64,000 bases of DNA from Aphelocoma coerulescens (lineage: Eukaryota > Chordata > Aves > Passeriformes > Corvidae). Shown here one piece after another: positions 1 to 10,560 of the stretch (within the stretch, counting starts at the first letter, position 1; every line of letters begins with the position of its first letter). The stretch is from NCBI RefSeq assembly GCF_041296385.1, contig NC_091013.1, positions 8,446,001-8,510,000 of the forward strand, given 5' to 3'. The notes below the pieces were generated by a model. That model did not search any database. It was not told where the DNA came from and was given only the letters and a program-made list of their open reading frames with translations. The translations under genes were made by a program, and so were the position numbers.

Positions 1-3000
1 TCATGGCACACGGATTAATCCTGTCTGGTCCCCCAGCAATCTGAGGTCAGTGAGCAGTGGGGGAAGGAACACATTAAATCTGATACTTCTGTTAAAAAAT
101 AGCTATGGTGCAGAATGCTCAGGTTTCTGTACAACAGGGACCAGGTTTGTTTTGTGTTAAAGAGTATTACATGCATGTCATGCCAGCTCACAGAAACTGA
201 GGCAACTTTTCCATATCATTCTGATCAATTCCATGAGCTGAAAATTCTCTCTGCCACGGACATACCTATTTTGAGTACAACCATCTCTTCACAAAACAAC
301 TAGCTGTTGCTTGCAAAATACAAAAGTCCTGGGAGTGGGAGGTTTTATTTTTGTTGCTGGTTTCAGCTGAAAATTACACAAGTGCTGGATGAAATACTGT
401 TTATTACCACACTGGCTGGTCCAGCACATCTCCTGCAGTTTGTAATTTCACTGGCTGGTGAGCACAGAGGGACAGCCCACCCCACACCTGCCTGGTGGTG
501 CTCTCCCTCTGGCCAGGAGGCTGCTGGCTGTCCCCTGGCTGTGGCAAGGACCACCTTGGATGGGTCAAGGAGCAATGGTCCTGTCTTGCACGTCTCTCTG
601 GTGAGAATGCCAGTAAACACAGCTGAGGGTGGGTGAAGTCAGCGCTGAGCAGGGGACAAAGAGCAGTGAGCTGCCCTTTCCATGCTGGGAGGAGGCTTAG
701 TGAAAGCATTGCTTTGAAGTTGGAGACCAATGGGGAAAGGTTGAAAAAGGAGTCTTTTTTTTCATGAGGAAGTATTTGTCTACAAGGCCACGGGCAAAAA
801 CAACAGTTGCCCCATCCTGCTGGTGAGAGTTTTGCACGAGTGCTCTGAAAGCTGTGCAGGCATCCTGCACACACTCAGTAAATGCAGCAAGGTCATGCTG
901 CCTCCTGGAAAGGCTGTTATATGTCCCCAGTCCTACCTGCCATGACAAAAATAAACCTGTAAGGTCGTCTCCATGAACTACATTTTTTTCTTTTTAAATG
1001 GTGCAACCTTCTGTTGGAAAATCCTGATTCAATCCCTCTGCATCAGCTCCTGTTTTGTGAGAACAGGTAGCAAGGATACACCGAGGCTTGGCTTGTATGT
1101 TCCAGGAAATAATGGGGAAACATTCCTGACAGTCAGATCCCCAACATCTTGAGGTCCTGGTTCTTTCTTCAGGAGTTTTTAGATCGCACTTGCACAGTAA
1201 AAGCAAAACCCTGAAGAGTGCAGGTGATGCACAGATGGCCTGTAAGTTGTTCTGGGATAAGAGAAATCAATTTAAGCCTCTAGATTATTTGACCCACACG
1301 ATTTAACTCAGCAGTTTTCCTGAAGTGTACTGGAAAGAGGAACTCAGTTCCAGGTAACACTCAAGCTGATCTCAACATTTACAAGAAACTGCAGCTTCAA
1401 CTGACTCAAAGACTCAGCTATACAAAAAAGCATCTCTAGCATGGCATCAATGACCTGAAAACACAGGAAATTTGGAAAAAAATTCTCAAAACCATGCAGT
1501 AATATCAGCTTCTGGTTTCCTCTAAGACATTATTTTGCAGGTAAATTGAATCATGCTCTGTCTGCAATCAGTGCACACCACAGAGCAATAAATGCTACAT
1601 CCAGCACAGGGCAGCTGCACCAGTGAAAATGAACCCAGCCATAAGATGCAGCCATCAGGGAGAGCATCAAGGTACTGAGGGTAACCTATCTGTATTTGTT
1701 TCCTTTTTTTGTTTTCAAAGGGAAACAGAAGTGACATGCACTTAATTATGTTCCCATTCCAAGCCTAATTAGAGCCAGTTAGATGTTAAGTACTACTGAA
1801 GTGAAACAGGAGGATTGAGTTTCTACCTATTCTTCTATCTATTCTGTTAATGCATACCTGGAAAGTGTCTTCTCTTTTATCTTAACCTATTCTTCCAGGA
1901 ATGAAAGGCACAACTTTCATGACATATTTCTGATGTGTTGGCTGTCTTTTGATGCAGTGGTGGCCACAACAAATTGTAATGAAAATGCTTTGGGCAGGAG
2001 ACTATTAGGGAACACAGCAAAAATCATGTGTTCTCCATTGCAGGAAATTTGCGGCAATCGTCCATCTCAAATAGCTTTTGGAATTGACTTGGACATGTTT
2101 CCATAATCTGTTATGTCCTCCACCTTTTCTTTGGTTGAGGTCAGGGCAGAGCATCTGGACAGCGCCAGCAAGCTGCACACTGCCATTCACCTTTGAATTG
2201 TCTCCCAGCATGGACAAAAATTCGTGTCCAGGTGTATATCCTTGCAGACTGCATGGGCCTGCAGACCACAGTTCCCCATCTCCTCCACAGAATTTCACCT
2301 CTGCTTGGGCTCCAAGCCTCAGACACAACTTTGAAGCCTTGGTACTGCCCAGCTGCACTGATGCAACACATGCCATGACACAGCCTGTGGTGCCATAAAC
2401 TGGCCTCAGCTTCAAGTCCAGAAACAAAAAAAGAATTTCAGTGCTACCTGGCATACTCAGGAAATTCTCATTTCTTTGAAAACTTCATTTTTTTAGAATT
2501 TCCCAAATCACTAAGTTTTTATCACTGAGAAGACTACCTACATCAAAAATGTCAGGTTTTGATATAGCTCCCATTTACTTTCAGAAACATACAAAATGAG
2601 CACTTTTGCCAAAAAATACTGAAAGAAATTTTCCAAACACTTCAAAGTTGCTTCCAGATGGAGGCCATCCCATGAGAAACTCTGTCCAAATGATAACTCT
2701 TTTGAAAACTTATCAAATGACTAAATCAGCATGGCCTAGCTGAATCTTCAGTTGCAGGAGATGTACTCATGGCCTTGCAGTAAGAATTTCTCATGTGCTG
2801 AGTTGCAAACGTGGTTTGCTGGTGGCATTTGGTGCCATTTGCTGTTCCTGTGCAGTGCATCCTCTGAAGCAGTGCCTGTAATCTGGTCAGGAACAAGGTC
2901 CTGAGGAGCTTGTCAGCTTCACTGACAGCTTCAATCCTGTGGCAGCAGCAGGTCTGAGCTGATCATTCCTGTTCAAAGGCATTAAGGCACTGAGTGGTTA

Positions 3001-3944
3001 TGTGGGTCAGATAGCAGGGGCTTCCTTCTCTTCCCAGTTTTAGGGAAATATAAGTGCTCCTCTTCGTACGATATTTACAGAGTTTCTTTTTCCCTCTCTT
3101 CCTTCTCTGCAGTACCTTATAAGCATGCCAACCTTTTCCTTAGGTCTGCTCCCAAGATCCAGAGACTTCTGCAGATTAAGTCCATCACGTCATTATTCAC
3201 CCCATCACATTCTCCTAGCAATTAAACTCTTAAAAGGGGCCAATTTGAATATAATAATAGAAAAAGAACATTTCAATTTGATCAGTCCAAATCCACATTC
3301 AGCTCAAACCAAACCCAACCTTTCCTCAAAGCTCTCAGCAAATATCTCCCAATAATAAATGATGGCAAGACACAATTTCACCTTCTGCTCAGCCCAGGCT
3401 GCTGGTGGATGTGGTGAATCCTGCCTGGCTTTTGGGAGAAGGTCACTGACAGTATCACACAGTGATACTGTCAGCCACCAACTGAACTCAGCACAGATAT
3501 TCAGGGAGATGGGAAAAGCAAGAAACAGGGAGGGAAGGGGGGCTGCTTGCTTCCTTTAAAGATTCTAGCACTGTCCCCATAAACACAGAGATGAAAAAAG
3601 CACATCTGGAAAACATCTTGGGAAACACCACGTGGAAATTACAGCAAAATTAGTATTAACAACATTAATTTCCACTCTTTTATTGCAGCTCCTAAAAATC
3701 TTGTGTCCTCCTCCCAGGGCTCAAAGAACCAGCTCAGCTATGAAGTAAAGATAATCCAGTAAGACACAAGTGTGCCATGCTTCGGAGTCCCTTCAGTGCA
3801 AGGGAAATTCAAATGCTTCCCTCTCCTAACCCAGAACTGTTACAGAGACAGAAAATATCAGCCATCTGCCCACCACCATGAGAGAGAGCTAAGATGGAAA
3901 GAAGCCTGCTCTGCCCATGTGAAGGATCTCTTCTCTGCAAGATG

Positions 3945-4055
3945 ATTAAACACTAATTAATAGAAATAAGCCTAAAGAAGTAACATTATGCAAATAAAAA
4001 TGTCCATACAGTATCTGTCATCTGCTCCCCACAGTCACTTCTGGAGTCCTGCATT
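3945..4055. promoter_or_regulatory. Possible intronic regulatory patch with octamer and homeodomain-type sites
   Basis: A perfect POU octamer, ATGCAAAT, lies at 3988-3995. A TAATTAAT homeodomain-type core lies at 3954-3961, about 30 bases away. The patch sits in intron 1 of TSPAN7, a gene with strong neuronal expression in mammals, where POU and homeodomain factors would be plausible regulators. Both words are short and AT-rich, so chance occurrence in intronic DNA is quite possible. Only the words are seen; function is inference. Confidence 0.15.
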
Positions 4056-7000
4056 CTATTCTTAAAGATTCAGACGCCGAGGTTTGCAAGGCACTGAGAC
4101 CAACAGGGCTGGAAAGTGCAAATTTGGTGGCTGCAGAACAGACTCAGCACTACAGCAAAGCCTCTGTAACAAGCGTCACTGGGCTTAAGTAGCATGTGAA
4201 AGATTGAAGGAGATGTTTCGGCAAGCTTACATGCACAAAGAGCCTTTCTAGATATTCATCTATTAACTCACTGGCACGTAAATTTGTAGGACAGTTGCAA
4301 CAACAGAAGAAATGATGATAAAAATCCAGAGATGGAGACAACTAACGGTACCAGGTAACCTAATTTCCCTCCCTGACAGCACAGGGAATTGATAAATAGT
4401 CACAGAATCAGAGATAAAATCAGATTATTGGATCCATTTTAAATTCCCTTGGTTTACCTACGATAATTGCCTCCATTTCCTTGACAAGCAAGGCTGGAAT
4501 GAACCAGCATCCAAGGACTCTACCGCTGTTTTCAAGGAAAAGTGCTAACAAGGCCTCCCTAGCACCTTTCCCTAGAATTTATATTTACCCTGTTTAGGCC
4601 ACACAACAGGTTGCTCAGAGCACAAGGGAATGCTAAACAGCCAAATGTTTACTACACATACAGTGGTACTCCTCCACAGCCTCATCCCCTTCCCTGTGAA
4701 AAACAAGGGCTCCTGCCACTGCTTGGTTATGAATGCATCCTATGCCTTCCCAAATAGAATGGAGGCAACTTCAAGTCACCCATTATCCCCCTTCACCAGT
4801 CCAAACTGACCCCTTAATGTGAAAATGTCACCATCCTCAAACTACAGAACCGTCCTGATACAAACTCCCAGGTCAAGGGGTCGCACTTGCCGAGAGGCAG
4901 GCACAGCTCCACAAACAGAAAAGGATCATTTAGCCAACAGGCAAAGTCAATGATTCCATTAAATGAGTTGTACAATGCTAATTTGTACCATAAACACACA
5001 ATTTTCAGAAGGTGAAAAATCCCACCCAAAACCCCACTAAACTAAGCCAAGCTGGATACACTGCCCAAAGGAACTTAGAAAGCTGACTCTGGAGTTATGG
5101 TTTCAAACACCATCTAGCCATTTTTTGGTTGTTTTTTAAATCCAGTTATTTATTTAGCCAACAGAGTTCACCTTGGGCTATGCTCACTAGAAAACACTAT
5201 TATCTTTAATCTTTCATGTATATCATTATGAGAACAGACCAGGAAACAACTGACTTAGGGAGGCAACTGCAAGTGGTTTGTGCCTGAACAGTGGAGCATT
5301 TCAAATCTGTCATGATGGGGGAATACTGTGCACTTTTGAGAGCATGGTTTTTCTGGGATTTCAGGTAACTACATGTGAGTAATAACACTTCTTTCTAAAA
5401 GTATAGCAATGTTGACTTTGCAATCAAATGGAACCACCAAAAGATTGAGCAATCTAAGCCACATGGGAAAGCTAAAAATTTCCCCAAATATTTCCTTTAA
5501 AACCATCTGCTAACATATATTTTAAAAGAATTAAAAGAAAAAAATACAGGCATGGTAAGAGGTATTTAAAAGACCAGAAACACGCAGGAACTAATGCAGA
5601 AGCACTGGAAAGAAGTTTTGGGGAGAAAACCAGTAATTTCAGCAACCCAGATGGACACTTATAGGGGAGATGACTAATGCCACTAGTAACTCAAAGGGAC
5701 ATGCAAATTGAATCCCACATTATAATGCACAGCTCAGACGGCTGCATTTGAGGATGGGTCAGCAGTTGAGCCATAAATCTCTGCTCCAGAGCAGGCTGCC
5801 ACACTCACTCTTTGTCTCAGTCATTTCCTGGAAAACAGCTTTGTGAGTCCCTGGAATGGAGGGGCAATGCCCCCTCCACCCTCCTGCCACAGCAGGAGCT
5901 GCCTGTCCCAACACCAGAGGTGCTCCCAGCACCCACCAGTGACCTCCTTTTGGGGGAATTCTGAGAAGATGGAAATGGGGAGGCACTTCAAAGCAGGCAC
6001 CAACGCTTCCCACATCTCCCATCCCAGAGGGGCACTGAGCCCATCACCCTTCCTGTGGCCATCTCCAGACCCCCTGACCTCCACACCAGTGACACCACAT
6101 TCCCAGAGTAATTGGCTAAAAGATGAGGAACCATGTGAAAACACATCATTTCAACCTTGTTTAAAATCACGGCCTCACAGCCAAGCAGCACTTACCTGCC
6201 CCACCACTCTCCTGCCACCTGCTAACTTCCAAGGGGTCACACCAGGATGCACAGGTCTATTTTCAAAGCAATAAAAACTTGGAAAACCAAACTACCACCA
6301 CTTCAAGTAGCTACCTTAGTTCTAATTTTGTCACATAGCCAAAGACACACCAAGTTCTAAGAACCTAACGGAGTCCCCAAAAAACTTTGGAAGATATTCT
6401 TCAGATCAGTGACCCACCTTGGAACAATATCTGAATGGAAACTCTACTTACACACTTTTATTACATTAATTGACAGCAAGAAAACCCAATTCCAGCAGGA
6501 CAGCACACACAAAGCACTCATGTGAGTGCCGAGTGTCTCACAGGGCCTAGGATCAGAAAGTAATCACTTTGCTACGGTGCCTCTTTGGGGCAACAACAAG
6601 CTTTGCATGGAAGACAAAACCCATTTTCCTCAGCCATGTAACTTTAAGGACAAGTGTATGCACCCTTAAAGCTCCCCCCCCAAAACACATTGAGGCAGGC
6701 AGTTAATCTGGCAACAAAATATATTTAGAAGGCTACAATGAAATATTAATTGTACACATGTTTTAAGACCAAAGGTTACTTAAGTACTAGACAAATACAA
6801 GATACTGAGGGGTGCTTCAAGGTTTCTCTCTCCTATAAAAAATTCACTTAGAATTCTAATCCAAAATTCATCTTCTCTTAAAAACAAGACAGGCTGTATC
6901 TTGGATTTCTATGCAAGCAATTTATGATACCCAAAAGGAAAAAATAAAAATAGCTAACAGCCAAGCAGAGGTTTTATCGCCTTTTTTTAATATACTAGTT

Positions 7001-9990
7001 CCAAACCAGATGCATTCAGTACAGAATTCTGATTAAGAAAAAAATGGCTGTTGAATTTTTATTACTACATCCCTTAAGGACCAAAAGCGGTAACCTTAGG
7101 CATCTAATGTGTTCTATGAATAACAATACATATGAGCACATAAAAATCTTGTTATCTCTGTTTATGGAATTTTTTTACCATGTTGATACATTTACAGAAA
7201 GAAGTTGGGAAGTATGGTGAGGGGGAGGAGAGGAAGCTATCAAAATAACAAATACCATTAAACAAAACCTATTTGGAAGGGAACAAGCTATGCAGTGTGA
7301 AATTTGAATGAACCGTGTCTCCTCATTATGGTCCTACAGCTCCCATGGAAGTCAGTGCAGCCTCATTTAATGCTTATGCTAAAAGTCTTCACCAATATAC
7401 ATCTGTCCCACAGATACAAATGCAATTCATATTTAACCCTGACAAAACATCACTCGTTGGGGTAACATGCTGTGCACACAGATTTTCTTATTTTATAAAC
7501 AATGTAAAACACAGAGAAGTTCTTCATGATGGTTCAGAACAGCTCACTGGTTGCAAAGAAGCATCTTCTCCCCATTGCCTCACCTCACCATCCATAGCCA
7601 CCTGACCCAACAGGCAAAGAAAGGGTTGCCACTACACATCACCCTGTCACAGGATGAATTTCTGCCCTGTGTTGTATCGCAGCTCCATTCCTACAGCTAG
7701 AAAGGAAACCATACAAAGAGCAGCTAAGCAACGCAGAGCTTTCTCCTTCAGAAATCAGCTTACAACCTCTCCAAAAAATGTGGGAAAGCCGTCAGAATAA
7801 AAATTTACAAACCAGCCATTTGTGGTGCTGGCATGGTTTCCTTCTGGCATTTAGATCAGTCCAAGAAATAAATTTTAAAAATAGTTCCTCCAATAGAATC
7901 CTTCCCATATTTTCAGCTCTGAGAATTCACAGGGACTGAAGTTGAGTTACACTGACTCTGGAGCCAGCAGCTTCTGACAGTACAAAAATCACCCCAGAAA
8001 ATAATGGAGGGGGGGGGGGCAGTGTTGAGGGAAGTCCATGCATCCCTCAGCTCTCAAACTTGTCTGAAGAAAAGAAAATGAGCATGCAGCCAGAGCACAT
8101 CATATTTCTGCTCTCCTTATGGCAATAGCTGCATCCTGCTCCAAATTATTCTAAATGGATTCAGAGCTCAGAAAGGGAACAAAAATGTCAACTAGTTTTT
8201 GTTCTTCCTCTTAGCACAGAAGAACTGATAAAGACTTAGAATCTACTGTCAAATGCTCTGGACCAAATCCTTTCTGTCTTCTTCCACTGAGATCTGCCTA
8301 GGTTTCCCTAGTCTGGTGCCTTGAGAAACCAGATGCAACAGCAAGAATGAATCTTCCTTCTCCTTTGATCATGGCCATAGGATTCTGTCTCCAACCACTG
8401 ATTTCCTCCTCCTTTTCCAGGCTCAAGGAAGAGGACAAACAGAGACTCTGGCAGCCGTCAAATGTTAGGTAACTGGAAGAGTGGGCCATGCCTTTGGAGA
8501 AGATCAGGACACGCAGAAGCCTGACCCACAGTTCAGACGAAAAGTCTTCGCAGCAGAGCATCCCACCAGCACAGCCGCGTTGCAGGAGCCCAAGCAGAGC
8601 TCAGCTGTGTTATTTACCCTACCAGGTCCCAGCTGTCAACCTGGCCTGGCATCCTGACAGCCTACGGCACAAATGCCCTTAGCCAGCTGCTTGGCTCGAT
8701 GTACAATTCTCTCTTTTTAAATGAGATTAGCGTTGGTGAAATGTGCTAGCTCAACGGGCATGCTGATCCAAGTCCTCTGTTTACTCGGGCTACAGCAGAT
8801 ACAGAGATCACTTTTAAAAAAATCTGCAATTTTAAAAGATGCCATGAATTCGCCTGAGCTCCTGCAGCTGCTCATTCAGCACAGGATGAAGAAGGGTTTA
8901 TTACAGATCCACTGAGAACTGAGGACTGGAAAGGATGAATCTTGAAACTGTGGTAAGTATATAAACTTAGCCACCTACCTCGAGACTAATGTGAAGGATC
9001 TACTTGCCAACAAAAACCCCCAACAGATGATTCCAGCTTCCTATCCATTTCAGACACATCTGCTGCCTCCAAAATTATTAAAAAAGAAGCTGGGGAGGGA
9101 TATGTTGAACATGGGGGGGGCATGAGGGGGCCAGTAACACCGAGGTACTGCCATAAGTATGGATTAGCAAAATGTGTTTTGGTTATGCTTTAAAAAAAAA
9201 AAAAGCCTATGAAGTTACAGTTGAAACAGTTGAAGTCCTATGTTCACTGTAAAAATGTCAAACGTTATTGCCATGAATAATCAATTTTTTGTTTAGAATG
9301 CCTTTTTTAAGCAGAAAGATGAGGATTTGAGTCACTGTGTTTCACAGGCGCTTTCCACAGCACAAAGCTACTAAACCGACAGAGCACAACCAGCTCCTCT
9401 GGCTAGGAAGTGACAAATGCGCCTCAGTGCGCTGTTACCGATGATGTGAGGAGCCGGTCTCTAACTGCACACAGCAGGGCCATTATCGTGTGTTGTCACC
9501 GTGTGCCATTAAAAGGTCTTTAACCTGCCGATCGCCGCCGCGATACGCGGCTCCTGCCGGGGATCTGCTGAGTAACAGGCCGGGACGCTGCGAAAACCTC
9601 CAGCCCCCGGGGTCGCCTGAAAAACACGGCCGGGCTGCCAGTCAGGCAATCGCGGCAACTCAATTAATGCATCTGGGTCAGGAAAATGGTTTGCGGGAGC
9701 CTGAGCCCGGTTACGAAACGCAGGCAGTGCGGCGGGTACCGCGGCCGGGGCTCGGGCAGCCCCGCTGCGCTCAGGTACGCGCCGGGGGCTCGGGGCGCAT
9801 CCCCCGCGCCCCGCGGATGCGGCGGGCAGTGGGGACACGGTCTGGCTGTGCGGACACGGTCCGGCCGGCCAGGGGAGCGGCGGGGAGGGGTCAAGCTATG
9901 GAGGCTCTCGGGAAGACCCCTACAACTTTCCCCCGCGAGGGCTCGGGGGGATGTGCTCGCCGCGAGAGGAGGCAAAACCCCATCATTTTT

Positions 9991-10050
9991 TATACATATA
10001 TATGTGTGTATGTATATGTATGAGCGCATATATACGTGTGTGTGCATGCA
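9991..10050. repeat. Alternating purine-pyrimidine tract (TA/TG/CA/CG), Z-DNA type
   Basis: Two blocks of strict purine-pyrimidine alternation, 9991-10022 (32 bases) and 10024-10050 (27 bases), are separated by one out-of-phase A at 10023. They mix TA, TG, CA and CG steps, with GCGCA at 10024-10028 and ACGTG at 10034-10038. The tract begins about 170 bases into TSPAN7 intron 1, inside the CpG island. Such alternation can adopt left-handed DNA under negative supercoiling, which transcription generates. It is also a likely length-variable microsatellite. Confidence 0.7.
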
Positions 10051-10220
10051 GATCAATATTCCGGCGGATATGCCCCGTCCCCGCATGCCCAGCGGTGCCA
10101 CCCCGGCGGAGCCGCGCTGCGGAGCCCCCGGTGCCCCCCGCCCCGGGCAGGTGGGGGCCGGGGGGTGCCGGCCGTGTCCGGTGGTCCGTGTTTGCCCGCT
10201 CCGCGCCGCGCCGCACTCAC

Positions 10221-10301
10221 CCAGAACACGAAGGAGTAGATGATGAGGAGGGTTTTCAGACACGTTATCACGGGTTTGGTCTCCATTCTCCTCGATGCCA
10301 T
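10221..10301 (-). CDS. TSPAN7: TSPAN7 coding exon 1 (tetraspanin-7 N-terminus, residues 1-27)
   Basis: Minus-strand translation from the ATG at 10301-10299 begins MASRRMETKPVITCLKTLL and continues IIYSFVFW, matching vertebrate tetraspanin-7 essentially exactly. Residues 1 to about 16 are the short cytoplasmic tail. Residues from about 17 onward open transmembrane segment 1. The exon is 81 bp, ends after Trp27 in phase 0 and is followed at once by GTGAGT, a strong splice donor. The start has A at -3 and G at +4, a good Kozak context. The second Met (codon 6) is less likely to be used. TSPAN7 is a four-pass plasma-membrane protein that organises membrane microdomains; in mammals it acts in dendritic spine maturation and AMPA-receptor trafficking through PICK1. 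The rest of the gene lies left of this window. Confidence 0.95.
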
Positions 10302-10560
10302 AATACTGAGATCCCGGCTGCAGGCTGGGCGCGGGAGGAGGCGGAGGAGGAGGGAGGGAAGGGGGAGGGAGGAGGGAGCGGGGGGGCGGAGGGAGTTGAG
10401 CTCAGCGCCCGGCTGCCGCGGCCGGGCTCACCGCGCCTCCTGCTGCTGCCGCTGCCCGGAGACCCCCGCCCCGGGCCGCCGAGGGCAGGGCACAGGGGGC
10501 TCCAACATCATCTGCCGGGGTCGGCCGCAGGGGTGTCATTCACTGGAATTTCTCGGGGAG
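10302..10560 (-). promoter_or_regulatory. TSPAN7: TSPAN7 5' UTR and core promoter region
   Basis: This is the sequence immediately upstream of the TSPAN7 ATG on the minus strand. It contains a strongly strand-asymmetric purine run on the plus strand at about 10331-10396 (pyrimidine on the coding strand), with several GGG/GGGG tracts, then GC-rich sequence with many CpGs. No TATA box is evident, consistent with dispersed CpG-island initiation. The exact transcription start cannot be read from sequence. By analogy with other CpG promoters it probably lies within the first 150 or so bases upstream of the ATG. Confidence 0.6.

Larger units (their letters stand above)
1..10220 (-). other. TSPAN7: TSPAN7 intron 1 (5' part; continues beyond the left edge)
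   Basis: This is everything downstream (minus strand) of the TSPAN7 exon 1 donor at 10220-10219. I searched the translated frames for the next TSPAN7 exon, which completes transmembrane segment 1 and begins the small extracellular loop, and did not find it. The intron therefore runs past base 1. A very long first intron is usual for this gene in other vertebrates. The stretch is mostly AT-rich unique DNA with short homopolymers (11 G at 8009-8019, an A-run near 9191). The last 700 bases belong to the CpG island. Short open frames here have no recognisable domain and I treat them as chance. Confidence 0.8.
9520..10560. promoter_or_regulatory. TSPAN7: CpG island over TSPAN7 exon 1
   Basis: CpG-dense, GC-rich sequence begins abruptly near 9526 and fades after about 10560, in contrast with AT-rich DNA on both sides. 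It covers the start of TSPAN7 intron 1, coding exon 1, the 5' UTR and the likely core promoter. A CpG-island promoter is typical of broadly initiated vertebrate genes. I saw no TATA box at a sensible distance upstream of the ATG, and GC boxes (for example GGGGCGG near 10383) are present. An AT-rich alternating purine-pyrimidine tract at 9991-10050 interrupts the island. Island limits are by eye. Confidence 0.75.

Noticed and set aside
4399..4425. CACAGAATCAGAG word suggesting a minus-strand CR1 end
   Set aside because: The sequence beyond it does not follow the CR1 3' region, and the match is only about ten bases.
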